NCBI GenBank assembly: GCA_041743655.1
Contig: JBGTMJ010000038.1
Coordinates: forward strand, 1 to 38,327
DNA length: 38,327 nt
DNA from: JARIHD01 sp041743655
GTDB lineage: Bacteria > Patescibacteriota > Saccharimonadia > Saccharimonadales > UBA4665
Direction: 5' to 3'
In this document: positions 24,101-31,018 of the stretch, one piece after another
Layout of the letters: the number at the start of each line of letters is the position of its first letter
How positions within the stretch are numbered: the stretch's first letter is position 1
Translations under genes and position numbers: made by a program
Notes under the pieces: model-generated
The model's database searches: none
Told to the model about the DNA's origin: nothing
The model's input: the letters and a program-made list of their open reading frames with translations, nothing else

Positions 24101-24391
24101 CCGCCATCACGCTTTATGAGTGAGATTGACGCTACATTCGTGCCTGCAGACAGCGGCTTTAGCCTTGGTAGTGCCGGAGGTTCATATAGCAGCGATGACA
24201 TTACGCCGCAGCCGCCAGCGAGCAACGAACCGCGGTACGTGCCCGAACTGGATGAAGGCGATACGGTAAAGCACCAATTGTTTGGTGTCGGCACGGTTGT
24301 CGAAATAGACGGTGAAAATGCGACCATTTATTTTAAAGGTAAAGGTGCCAAAAAGTTGAATATCAGCTTTGCACCTTTAGAAAAATTGTAA
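21146..24391 (+). CDS. uvrD: UvrD/PcrA superfamily 1 DNA helicase, intein-containing precursor
   Basis: From the GTG at 21146 the precursor has 1081 residues; removing the 361-residue intein leaves 720, normal for UvrD/PcrA. Helicase motifs: 'QAGAGSGKTKT' (Walker A), 'FTNKAAKEM' (Ia), 'IDEYQDTN' (II), 'VGDDWQ' joined to 'SIYSWRGAD' (III, split by the intein), 'QNYRST' (IV), 'VTLMTLHAAKGLEFPVVF' (V) and 'RRLCYVGMTRAREELYL' (VI). The C-terminus ('VKHQLFGVGTVVEIDGENAT') is the usual Tudor-like tail that contacts RNA polymerase in PcrA. The enzyme unwinds DNA in nucleotide-excision and mismatch repair and clears replication obstacles. A start at 21086 is rejected because it would include the promoter. 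Confidence 0.95.
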   Translation: MSDRLLEELNPEQRRAVETTEGPLLIQAGAGSGKTKTLTHRIAYLIATDKASPYTILSVTFTNKAAKEMRERVARLLGENPDNRSFMPYMGTFHSICVRILRMDGESIGIPKSFVIFDESDRLQAIKQACKQKMVDEKSFPPKQLSSMISSAKNDMITPEQLAGSGSTPAQRVAADIYPLYQQALRDAAALDFDDLIQRTVNMLQTQPEIRTKWRTRFKYVMIDEYQDTNAAQYKLVKLLTNEANNIAVVGDDWQCLLPGSLVETKSGLKKIESIGKGELVRSGSGYGKTGYFKVLGRKKFACKGEVIHITTASGKELVCTPNHLLFARWDKSDSYFVYLMHSQGVGYRIGVAKGTRFDGKKDDIGLRVRANQERADRMWVIRVCESRQEALYIESLFAYKYGIPMLVFHAFSNRSMLLNQKYIDALYREIDTEERARTLMADVGLAFDFPHFLPQATTRNGIKRVNINVILFGDKRVTLTSPWSASRISANTAGRQDLQMFEKSGYTVRVGRAGTFRSEVHNLDYGKIEQALGRLQEVTSAEVRVSKYAFMTQEKFSFMPAGQVHPGMIVPAAEDGQVSNDRVVTVRKETYSGTVYDLDVEKVHNYIASGVVVHNSIYSWRGADFRNILKFEKDYPKCTVIKLEQNYRSTKYILDAAHGIITKNKQRSDKKLWTSAGNGMPVQMLQVVNERAEGEAIVRRIRNTVDSGHRRYNHFAVLYRTNAQSRSIEETFIHYGIPYRIVGGQRFYDRKEIKDLMAYLRLIYQPEDRVSFARAVNIPTRGIGDKTLDTFFRWKQANNMTLLQALTEVQSCPDLKPRAVKGLSEFGELLAAMREVMGEAPPSGVIDSLIRRLDYYNYLSDGTPQAESRTENVKELLSVAQNYEEQGMDVFLEEVALVSDVDQADFGGNAVTLMTLHAAKGLEFPVVFMVGLEETIFPHSRALYDQSEMEEERRLCYVGMTRAREELYLIYASGRLLYGGVQHNPPSRFMSEIDATFVPADSGFSLGSAGGSYSSDDITPQPPASNEPRYVPELDEGDTVKHQLFGVGTVVEIDGENATIYFKGKGAKKLNISFAPLEKL
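21911..22993 (+). other. Intein within UvrD (361 codons)
   Basis: The host sequence is interrupted between Gln and Ser of the conserved GDxxQSIY motif. The insert begins with Cys ('CLLPGSLVETKSG'), the first splicing nucleophile, has the block B motif 'CTPNHLL', and ends 'YDLDVEKVHNYIASG' then 'VVVHN' before Ser+1. All splice-junction residues are present, so it should be active. The middle (about 22138-22380) lacks LAGLIDADG motifs. Instead, 'YFVYLMHSQGVGYRIG' and later 'SRQEALYIESLFAYKYGIP' resemble a GIY-YIG-like layout, possibly a homing-endonuclease remnant; that part is tentative. Confidence 0.9.
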
Positions 24392-24393
24392 TT

Positions 24394-24402
24394 TGCTACA
24401 AT
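24394..24402 (+). promoter_or_regulatory. Extended -10 box upstream of the Rpf-like gene
   Basis: TGCTACAAT directly follows the uvrD stop codon and is identical to the uvrD -10 region. Transcription near 24409 gives a leader of about 60 nt before the ATG at 24471. No ribosome site is visible next to that ATG. Confidence 0.55.
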
Positions 24403-24470
24403 AAGATCGGCTTTTTAGTCAAGGTTAATACTGCTGCTATTGCATAAGCCTTCATGTAAGCCCACTATTT

Positions 24471-25733
24471 ATGCCCAAGTTATTGAAACAATTAAAAAAG
24501 TATTACACCGCCGTGCACAACAGACAGGTACGCAGGGTTAAACGTATAGGCAAAAAGCCGACATTTGCCATACCATTTGCTACATTCATGGTGCTGTTGG
24601 CTGTCGTGGCTGTAGCACTGACACTCGCGGGCGGTGGTAGCCCTAAGCTTAGGGAGAAGAACCCCAATGTAGTAGTAGTGACCTATGACAAACAGGAACG
24701 CACGATTCCTACGGATGCGCAAACAGTTGGCGAGCTATTAAAACGTCTGGAGATTAAGCTTAATGAGGGCGACGTCGTTGAGCCAAGCCAAACTACCGAA
24801 ATAGCCAGTGATAATTTCCGCGTCAACGTCTACCGTGCAGTGCCAGTGACGATTGTCGATGGTATTAAAAAGACTTTTACCTATAGTGCTGCTGCTACAC
24901 CGCGCAGTATCGTGAAGCAGGCTGGCGTAGAAGTATTCCCCGAGGACGAGCTTGAACTGCTGCCTACCGAGAACTTCCTTACAGAGAGTTCCATAGGGGA
25001 ACGCGTGGTGATTAGCCGGGCGACGCCTGTAGATATGAACTTGTACGGTACGCCAGTTGTCCTCAGGACACACGCGGATACTGTAGGAGAGTTAATCAAA
25101 GAGAGAAATATTAAGCTGGGCAAAGACGACAGCGTTTTGCCAGCGCAAGATACTAAGATTGCTCCTAACACACAGATTTTTTTAATACGTAATGGTGTGC
25201 AGATTCAAACTATCGAAGAAGTGGTGCCTATGCCGATTGAAACGGTATCGGACGCTAACCTGACGTACGGGGCAACAGCTATACGGCAACAAGGCGCTCC
25301 AGGTAAGAAACAGGTAACTTACCAAATTGAGTTACAGAACGGCCAGGAAGTTGGTCGTAAAGTCATACAGGAGTTTATATCGCAGCCACCGGTAAAGCAG
25401 ACTGTAGTGAAAGGTACGCGGGCTTTGACAATTACGTTGCAGGCGTGGCTGCTCAAGCTGCGCCTGTGTGAAGCTGGTGGCAACTATCAGACAAATACCG
25501 GCAACGGTTATTATGGTGCGTATCAGTTTTCACAGGCAACCTGGGACCGTGTAGCGAGAAAGCGCTTGGGCATACCATATGCCCGGGCAGATTTGGCTCC
25601 GCCTGAAGTACAGGACCAGGCTATTATTGCAAACACTAATCTTGCCAAAGCAGGATTGGTCAGCCAGAACCCCGGGTGCTACAACAAACATAAACACGAG
25701 GGACTTACCCAGTTCCCGCCAGCCAACCACTAA
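24471..25733 (+). CDS. Resuscitation-promoting-factor-like lytic transglycosylase (RpfB architecture)
   Basis: A protein of 420 residues. A basic N-terminus and one helix ('IPFATFMVLLAVVAVALTLA') export or anchor it. Three DUF348-type repeats follow (about residues 66-125, 126-185 and 186-245, the first and third containing 'TVGELLKR'/'TVGELIKE'). A G5-like domain comes next ('VQIQTIEEVVPMPIETVSD' to 'PVKQTVVKGT') and then the Rpf catalytic domain ('LRLCEAGGNYQTNTGNGYYG', 'AYQFSQATWDRVA') with the conserved Glu in CEAGG. Rpf enzymes cleave peptidoglycan glycan strands during growth and division. The protein likely acts outside the membrane. Its stop lies 3 nt from the rsmA start, so the two genes are translationally coupled. 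Confidence 0.9.
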   Translation: MPKLLKQLKKYYTAVHNRQVRRVKRIGKKPTFAIPFATFMVLLAVVAVALTLAGGGSPKLREKNPNVVVVTYDKQERTIPTDAQTVGELLKRLEIKLNEGDVVEPSQTTEIASDNFRVNVYRAVPVTIVDGIKKTFTYSAAATPRSIVKQAGVEVFPEDELELLPTENFLTESSIGERVVISRATPVDMNLYGTPVVLRTHADTVGELIKERNIKLGKDDSVLPAQDTKIAPNTQIFLIRNGVQIQTIEEVVPMPIETVSDANLTYGATAIRQQGAPGKKQVTYQIELQNGQEVGRKVIQEFISQPPVKQTVVKGTRALTITLQAWLLKLRLCEAGGNYQTNTGNGYYGAYQFSQATWDRVARKRLGIPYARADLAPPEVQDQAIIANTNLAKAGLVSQNPGCYNKHKHEGLTQFPPANH

Positions 25734-25736
25734 ACT

Positions 25737-26537
25737 ATGAGTACATATCCTGCTACTAAAAAATCCTTTGGGCAGCACTGGCTGTATGACGAGCAAAGCT
25801 TGGACGCTGTGGTGCAAGCGGCTGGTATCGGCCCGGACGACACAGTGCTTGAAATTGGCCCTGGCCCAGGAGCCTTGACTAAAAAACTGGTTGCCAGTGC
25901 CAAACAAGTTATTGCTGTGGAACTTGATAAAAAACTAGCCAATGAGTTGCCCAAACGTGTGTCAGCCGATAACCTGACCGTGGTGCAGCAGGACATAATG
26001 AAGTATGACCTAAGCGAGTTATCGCCCGGTTACAAAGTCGTAGCCAACATTCCCTACTACCTTACCAGCAATTTACTGCGCGTCTTATGTGAAAACCCTA
26101 ACCCTTTTGATAAAGCAGCTATCCTTATGCAGAAAGAAGTTGCTGAGCGCGTTTGTGCTGGGGTTGGGAGCATGAGCCTGCTCAGCGTAAGTGTCCAGTT
26201 CTACTGCCAGGCAAGCATGGGGCGGGTTGTACCAGCACAACTATTTACGCCGCCGCCGAAAGTACACTCCCAAATACTCAAGCTTAAATATAGACGCACG
26301 CCTTTACTAGCTGATGTCAATCCTAAACTATTTTTCAGCCTAGTCCGAACAAGCTTCCAAAAGCGGCGCAAGATGTTACTCAACTCATTAAGCGCTGGTT
26401 TAGGATTAAGCCGTGAAACAACACTCGAAATCTTAGCGGTTGCAGGCATTGACCACGCAACCCGCCCGCAAAACCTTTCAATTGATGCCTGGTATGACCT
26501 GTATAATGCTACAATAACGGTAACTAAAAATAACTAG
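25737..26537 (+). CDS. rsmA: 16S rRNA dimethyladenosine transferase
   Basis: A protein of 266 residues. It dimethylates two adjacent adenines in the 3' hairpin of 16S rRNA during small-subunit assembly, using SAM. The N-terminal block is 'KKSFGQHWLYDE' (other lineages usually have QNFL), motif I is 'VLEIGPGPGALTKKL', the acidic motif II is 'IAVELDKKL', motif IV is 'VVANIPYYLTSNLL', and 'LMQKEVAERV' and 'FTPPPKVHSQILKL' are typical of KsgA. The C-terminal helical domain is present. It starts 3 nt after the Rpf-like gene without its own ribosome site. A promoter for the following gene lies in its last codons. Confidence 0.94.
   Translation: MSTYPATKKSFGQHWLYDEQSLDAVVQAAGIGPDDTVLEIGPGPGALTKKLVASAKQVIAVELDKKLANELPKRVSADNLTVVQQDIMKYDLSELSPGYKVVANIPYYLTSNLLRVLCENPNPFDKAAILMQKEVAERVCAGVGSMSLLSVSVQFYCQASMGRVVPAQLFTPPPKVHSQILKLKYRRTPLLADVNPKLFFSLVRTSFQKRRKMLLNSLSAGLGLSRETTLEILAVAGIDHATRPQNLSIDAWYDLYNATITVTKNN
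26507..26515 (+). promoter_or_regulatory. Extended -10 box inside the end of rsmA
   Basis: TGCTACAAT again, with the hexamer TACAAT at 26510-26515. Transcription would start near 26522, giving a leader of about 20 nt for the gene at 26542. It may be fortuitous, as it is within coding sequence. Confidence 0.4.
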
Positions 26538-26541
26538 TACA

Positions 26542-27378
26542 ATGTACCCTGACGACCAGCCACATCAACCCACCCATAACACAATGGGCCCACCACCGGC
26601 ACCTTTTACTTTAGACCAATCTGGTAACGAAAAGTCACACTACAAAAAGACACCCAGAAATAACCTGGGGTTATTCATTGGACTCGTCGGGGGTGTTCTG
26701 TTTATTCTGGTATTAATCATTATAGTGCTCGCGGGCACTGGCAAGAACACAAAGCCAGCAGCAACCGTGAGCCCTAGTGTGGCTGATAGCCAACAGACAA
26801 GAACACAAGACGCTACCACCTGCGATGCCCAGAAGCGCAGATACCAGAACCCAAATTTAGACGTACGGTTTTGCTACCCCAACTCCTGGGGTGAAGTTAA
26901 GGTTGCTGATGCAAAGTTTGACCCCTCAGACGGTGGCACGCGTGTTGGATTAAGCTTTGCTGACAAGCCGCAAGTTCATATTGGTCTGGTAAGTGACGAT
27001 TGGTCTAGCGATACAGCCCGAGAAGTTACGTGTGCCGGTGCGGCAGTCCAGGCTTTTCCTGATACTAGTACGTTTTCTGCCAAGTGGATTATTGAGGGTT
27101 CCGGCGATACTGTGAGCGCAGTCCGCGGGCTGGAAGTTGTGCCTGATAAGTATCTGTTGCAGGAACGTGTCGATAATCTACTATCTAACGGCGTGTGTGT
27201 AGAGGGGTACCAGGTGTTTGATGGCGACGTATACCGCATCGCGACGGCAACATACAGCGCGCAGTTTACGGCTGCAATAAGCACGCCGCAAATTCATATG
27301 AATAATCCGGTTGTGCTCGTACCAGTGGCTGATCGCATCGACTTTGCAACGTTCGTAAAGTCTATTCAGAAATACTAA
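26542..27378 (+). CDS. Hypothetical single-helix membrane protein
   Basis: A protein of 278 residues, unrecognised by family. Residues 1-43 are Pro/His-rich and polar (cytoplasmic), residues about 44-65 form a membrane helix ('LFIGLVGGVLFILVLIIIVL'), then a Thr/Ser-rich linker leads to an extracellular domain of about 190 residues. That domain has four Cys ('TTCDAQKRR', 'DVRFCYPNSW', 'VTCAGAA', 'NGVCVEG'), which could form two disulfides. 'NLDVRFCYPNSWGEVKV' is reminiscent of lipoprotein-like domains that begin with a 'YP..W' strand. It starts 4 nt after rsmA, so co-transcription is likely. Confidence 0.6.
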   Translation: MYPDDQPHQPTHNTMGPPPAPFTLDQSGNEKSHYKKTPRNNLGLFIGLVGGVLFILVLIIIVLAGTGKNTKPAATVSPSVADSQQTRTQDATTCDAQKRRYQNPNLDVRFCYPNSWGEVKVADAKFDPSDGGTRVGLSFADKPQVHIGLVSDDWSSDTAREVTCAGAAVQAFPDTSTFSAKWIIEGSGDTVSAVRGLEVVPDKYLLQERVDNLLSNGVCVEGYQVFDGDVYRIATATYSAQFTAAISTPQIHMNNPVVLVPVADRIDFATFVKSIQKY

Positions 27379-27445
27379 ATCAAGATGATAGCATGGTTGA
27401 CTTGTTAAGTATCTTAGTAGTAGCCTGCAAGGATAAGGAATTGCT

Positions 27446-27958
27446 ATGAATCCGACAGATAACCTTGAGTACCTGCTTCAACATATTGCCACCATTATGT
27501 ATCGGCAATCAAACCAAGTGCTTCAGGAGCGCCTGGGCATAGGTATGTCACAGTATAAATTGCTCATGGTCTTGCAGCACGAACCTAATGTACAACAACG
27601 CCTGCTGGCCGGACGTTTAGGGCAAACAGAAGCAAGCATTAGCCGGCAAATCAAATTACTTTGTGACAAAGGTTTGCTTGCAGTACAAGTTAATCCGCAG
27701 AGCCGTCGTGAGCACATTACCATACCGACGGCTAAGGGGGTAAAAGTGACAGAGGCAGCGCGCGAAACATTGGCGACATATCATGGACCCGTATTTGCAC
27801 AGTTTAGTGAGAAACAACGGCACAATATATACGAAGCACTAGAACAGATTCACACGCTTGCCTGCCTTCCAAACAAGCCGCATGAATGCGGCCCACCTTT
27901 TACAACAACGAGCTATATTGATGCCATAGCGCCGCGCCCGCAACGTCTATTAAAATAA
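27446..27958 (+). CDS. MarR-family winged-helix transcriptional regulator
   Basis: A protein of 170 residues with AAGGA and GGAATT upstream of the ATG. The dimerisation helix 'NLEYLLQHIATIMYRQSNQV' is followed by 'GMSQYKLLMVLQ' and the recognition helix-turn-helix 'QQRLLAGRLGQTEASISRQI' with 'KLLCDKGLL'. The beta wing is 'VNPQSRREHITIPTAKGVKV', ending in C-terminal helices. MarR proteins bind palindromic DNA as dimers and usually repress themselves or neighbours. A perfect 28-bp palindrome begins at the third-last base of this gene and runs to the next gene's start codon, an obvious candidate operator. Two C-terminal Cys ('LACLPNKPHECG') could sense thiol oxidation, but this is speculation. 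Confidence 0.88.
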   Translation: MNPTDNLEYLLQHIATIMYRQSNQVLQERLGIGMSQYKLLMVLQHEPNVQQRLLAGRLGQTEASISRQIKLLCDKGLLAVQVNPQSRREHITIPTAKGVKVTEAARETLATYHGPVFAQFSEKQRHNIYEALEQIHTLACLPNKPHECGPPFTTTSYIDAIAPRPQRLLK

Positions 27959-27982
27959 TTATATACTATAGTATATAATTAT
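27955..27982. promoter_or_regulatory. Perfect 28-bp palindrome, candidate MarR operator
   Basis: A symmetric AT-rich sequence centred between 27968 and 27969, with half-site ATAATTATATACTA. It overlaps the marR stop codon (27956-27958) and the ATG of the next gene (27981). It includes TATAGT (27967-27972) 8 nt before that ATG and TATAAT (27974-27979). Occupancy by a MarR dimer would block transcription start of the next gene. Confidence 0.7.
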
Positions 27983-28775
27983 GAATAAGAATAAATTTTC
28001 GGCAAACTCTGAATCCTCGCTGCCCGCCGAGGCGTCACTGGATACTATTAATACGTATGGCCACGCAATAGGGATGGAAATAGATCCTCGTGATCCATTA
28101 TATGCTTACTATTGGGGTAATATAAACCGGGCATATATGGGCTTTAGGACAGCATCTCACCGCGAAGAGCCAAAGAAGTATCTGCCGATAGCAACTAATG
28201 GCGAAATAATACAGTTTGCTCTTAAGGAAAATTCCTTTTGGCCAATAACGGAAGAAGAAGCAATAAAGCTTGAAGCAGTGGGCAGTATCACGCACAGAGA
28301 GTTTGGCCATGCAGTAGACATGATCGACGACGAAAAACAGAAGCCGTTTAGTAAGCAGGGTTGGGGCATTGGTGCTCAGGTTGAACGTTCAGAAGTTATT
28401 CTTGGGGGACCGTCTGGCTATATGCATGCTAAAGAGGCATATTCGGTAAATGTGGCGCTCTGTGACGGTAAAAAGTTTATATCGATACTGGCTTCTAATC
28501 TTAGTGTATTCAACAACGATAAAGGTTTGTCACCAAAAAGTGGCTTGCGCACTCCTATCCGTGTAGTGCAGCCGATGGACGTAAGAGAGGAGCCTTACAT
28601 AGCACGAACTGAAGAGGGTACTGAGTACATGCAGCGTCTAATGTCGGTGGATGTTATCAGCCCCAATAGGCTGAAGCTGCATAAGAATTTTGTTGATTTC
28701 TTTACTGCTTTCCAGCTGTTGAGAACACGACTCGCTGTGCAGCCCCAACCCCAACGTCCTTTAGGGTGGCAATAG
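27981..28775 (+). CDS. Hypothetical protein under probable MarR control
   Basis: A protein of 264 residues, unrecognised. It has no signal peptide or membrane helix and should be cytosolic and soluble. Visible segments include 'DPLYAYYWGNINRAYMGFRT', 'KYLPIATNGEIIQFALKENS', 'GWGIGAQVERSEVILGGPSG' and 'YSVNVALCDGKKFISILASN'; the end is Pro/Gln-rich (QPQPQRPLGWQ). The ATG sits inside the palindrome downstream of marR, so the gene is likely a direct MarR target and possibly leaderless. No catalytic motif is evident. The gene is followed 17 nt later by the tmRNA promoter. Confidence 0.6.
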   Translation: MNKNKFSANSESSLPAEASLDTINTYGHAIGMEIDPRDPLYAYYWGNINRAYMGFRTASHREEPKKYLPIATNGEIIQFALKENSFWPITEEEAIKLEAVGSITHREFGHAVDMIDDEKQKPFSKQGWGIGAQVERSEVILGGPSGYMHAKEAYSVNVALCDGKKFISILASNLSVFNNDKGLSPKSGLRTPIRVVQPMDVREEPYIARTEEGTEYMQRLMSVDVISPNRLKLHKNFVDFFTAFQLLRTRLAVQPQPQRPLGWQ

Positions 28776-28792
28776 CCTATCTATAGCGTTCA

Positions 28793-28801
28793 TGCTATAA
28801 T
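28793..28801 (+). promoter_or_regulatory. Promoter of tmRNA
   Basis: TGCTATAAT is an extended -10 box. Transcription near 28808 would make a precursor with a 5' extension of roughly 23 nt that RNase P trims to the mature 5' end at 28831. Confidence 0.65.
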
Positions 28802-28830
28802 ATATCTACCGGATTTTCCGGCTTACGTAT

Positions 28831-29240
28831 GGGGCTGAATTTAAGCTCGACGTTGGACTTTATCGGTTAGATCAGCAGGTCGCTTGTCAGCGTTATAGGC
28901 AACTTTTCTAGATGCAAAAACGTCTATTAGTGATGCTAAAGCCAATGTTGCTGCTCTCTTTGAGCGCAGTGGCCTCTTTGCGCCTAAGCTCACAACACAA
29001 CTTGTTTAATTGTTTTTAAACAAGGCGCCTAACATGACTCCAGATAATATTAGTGCGTTTATATATATCTGGATGCACAAGCACTCCTGCCCTGAGTACT
29101 TGTTAAGACTACGGGCTTTCGGTTACGACGTTTTGGCCGTTTAGCCGTTAGTAACCAAGATTTTTAGACGGCATATACCTGTAGGATAGACTAATCAGAT
29201 AAACTAGCGGACGCGGAGGCAGTATCCGCCAGCTCCTCCA
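28831..29240 (+). ncRNA. ssrA: Transfer-messenger RNA
   Basis: About 410 nt. The 5' end GGGGCTG (28831-28837) pairs with CAGCTCC (29230-29236) as a 7-bp acceptor stem, with G3-U70 as expected for alanine charging, followed by T and CCA (29238-29240). CTCGACG near 28847 is the conserved D-arm region. The T-stem GCGGA/TCCGC (29213-29217/29225-29229) encloses the loop GGCAGTA instead of the canonical TTC-type loop. A reading frame from GCT at 28935 to TAA at 29007 would encode AKANVAALFERSGLFAPKLT plus TQLV. The TAA lies in a 9-bp stem (29001-29009 with 29016-29024), as in other tmRNAs. The resume codon is a best guess. tmRNA with SmpB rescues stalled ribosomes; smpB is not in this window. Confidence 0.88.
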
Positions 29241-29248
29241 GCTAAATA

Positions 29249-29271
29249 CCTCACTTTTCAGTGGGGTTTTT
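29249..29271 (+). terminator. Intrinsic terminator of tmRNA
   Basis: CCTCAC (29249-29254) pairs with GTGGGG (29261-29266) around the loop TTTTCA, followed by TTTTT. It lies 8 nt after the CCA end of the tmRNA. Confidence 0.85.
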
Positions 29272-29543
29272 AGTATAGTCGGAACATGTGTAGTAGGTCT
29301 TACGAGCCAGGTGTCTTTTTGACAATCAGTATTTTATGCATTGAAGTTATGGCTTATGGAGACTCTCTCAATACTCTAGACAAGGCCTTACCTCAAGCTG
29401 AACGTATTTGAATTTCCCGGACTCAACCACGGAGCTTCAGGCAACACCAATAGAGGTGGTAAGCCGGAATTGGTAGCAAAAGAACTACGCCTTTTTATCT
29501 AAATTAAAGATAGCAGAATGACAATGAGCAAAACCATTAGGGG

Positions 29544-29549
29544 TATAAT
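29544..29549 (+). promoter_or_regulatory. -10 box of the APC permease gene (leaderless)
   Basis: TATAAT ends 6 nt before the ATG at 29556, so the transcript should begin at the start codon. A possible -35 box ATGACA (29518-29523) has a rather long 20-bp spacer. The 270 bp between the tmRNA terminator and this box show no gene. Confidence 0.6.
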
Positions 29550-29555
29550 AAATGA

Positions 29556-30767
29556 ATGGCTGACCAAGATCTAAAACGGAACCTTTCCCTTACTTTGGTC
29601 ACGTTGTATGGGTTAGGAAACATCCTGGGGGCAGGAATATATGTTTTAGTAGGTAAGGTCGCCGGATATTCGGGTGAAAATACTATACTTGCTTTTCTTA
29701 TCGCTATGGCTATAGCCGGGTTAACCGCCTTTTCATATATGGAACTTTCCAGCCGCTATCCGCAAAGTGCCAGTGTCTCTGTATACTTGCACAAAGCGTT
29801 TGGTATAAGGCTCCTCTCGATAATAATTGGTTTGGCCTTGGTACTTGGAGGTATTGCCTCCGCAGCTGCCTTGTCGCAGGGATTCGCAGGCTACCTTAAT
29901 AGTGTTTTTTCTGTTCCTGAACTGCTTGCCAGTATTGGCTTACTGGTTTTCTTAGGCCTTATAGCGGCTAAAGGCATTGGTGAATCTGCCAAGTTTGCTG
30001 CTATTTTTACTATTGTAGAAGTCATAGGCTTGCTTATGATAATTTGGGCTGGCCGGACGCACCTTACTACTAGTGAGTTTGCTTCCTCGCTTAGTCTTGA
30101 TCCTGCGATTGGGATCAGCGGTGTATTATTTGGAGCCTTTCTGGCTTTTTATGCGTTTATCGGTTTTGAGGACATGGTAAACGTCGTAGAAGAGGTTAAA
30201 AAACCGCGCATAACTATGCCTTTGGCAATCCTGCTATCTCTTATTGCTGCTACCGTGTTATATCTGTTGGTTGTGATGGTGAGTATGGCGGTTGTGCATC
30301 CCGCTCAGTTGGCTACCAGTGACGCTCCCTTGAGCTTAGTATTCAGCAAAATAAGTAGTATAGATCCGCTCTATATTAGCGTTATAGGCATTGCAGCTGC
30401 GGTGAATGGCGTGCTTGTGCAGATTATTATGGGTTCAAGAATACTGTATGGGCTCTCGAGACAAGGATGGCTCCATAAAAGCTTCGCCAGGGTTCATGCT
30501 GTACACCATACTCCCGTAATAGCTACTGTAGTGGTAACTGCTGCCATGACCATAGGTACTGTGCTTTTAAGCCTTGTTTCCTTAGCAAAAGCCACCAGCT
30601 TCTTAATACTGATTGTGTTTACTCTGGTGAATATATCATTACTAGTGATAAAATTTCGGGATAAATCTTCCGAAGTGGCCGTAAGGGTACCGGTTGTCAT
30701 ACCAGTATTGGGCGCCCTTAGCTGTATAGGTATGCTTGGCTACCAGCTATTTGGTAGCAGTTGGTAG
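29556..30767 (+). CDS. APC-superfamily amino acid/polyamine permease
   Basis: A protein of 403 residues, slightly short for the family. The first helix has the substrate-binding unwound motif 'GLGNILGAGIYVLVGKVAGY'. About eleven hydrophobic helices follow, including 'LSIIIGLALVLGGIASAAAL', 'GVLFGAFLAFYAFIGFEDMV' (typical helix 6 with its Gly-Phe-Glu) and 'VNVVEEVKKPRITMPLAI', the conserved loop after it. 'GSRILYGLSRQGWLHKSF' is the conserved helix 8 segment. Such proteins import amino acids or polyamines by proton coupling. This makes sense in a CPR bacterium that cannot make amino acids, though the substrate is not predictable. It ends at 'YQLFGSSW' without an obvious terminator. Confidence 0.88.
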   Translation: MADQDLKRNLSLTLVTLYGLGNILGAGIYVLVGKVAGYSGENTILAFLIAMAIAGLTAFSYMELSSRYPQSASVSVYLHKAFGIRLLSIIIGLALVLGGIASAAALSQGFAGYLNSVFSVPELLASIGLLVFLGLIAAKGIGESAKFAAIFTIVEVIGLLMIIWAGRTHLTTSEFASSLSLDPAIGISGVLFGAFLAFYAFIGFEDMVNVVEEVKKPRITMPLAILLSLIAATVLYLLVVMVSMAVVHPAQLATSDAPLSLVFSKISSIDPLYISVIGIAAAVNGVLVQIIMGSRILYGLSRQGWLHKSFARVHAVHHTPVIATVVVTAAMTIGTVLLSLVSLAKATSFLILIVFTLVNISLLVIKFRDKSSEVAVRVPVVIPVLGALSCIGMLGYQLFGSSW

Positions 30768-30977
30768 GTTTTGTTGAATATCACGGCAGTGTAGGGTAAA
30801 TATTAAAGGCCGAAAACCGGCATTTAAGAATCGTATTGCTTGCTTTCAGCGTTAGCTATCGACACACAATTATTCCAAACTCTAAACTATTCATTCATAT
30901 GTGCATACGACTGTCGCTGGATATCTGCATAGCTTGGAGCGTGCTTTTGATGAGTGGCCATGAAATAGACAAGAGAC

Positions 30978-30993
30978 ATTACAATGTTGTAAT
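30978..30993. promoter_or_regulatory. Inverted repeat in front of a membrane protein gene
   Basis: ATTACAA and TTGTAAT are perfect complements around TG, with TACAAT (30980-30985) inside that could be a -10 box. It lies 25 nt before the ATG at 31019, the position of an operator. The half-site resembles MarR/OhrR-type operators, but no regulator is adjacent. Confidence 0.4.
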
Positions 30994-31018
30994 ATGATAA
31001 GTTCAAAGGAAAAAGACT

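Noticed and set aside
29349..29411. 20-codon frame after tmRNA with a TTGACA nearby
   Set aside because: It is too short and lacks a proper -10 box at the right spacing.
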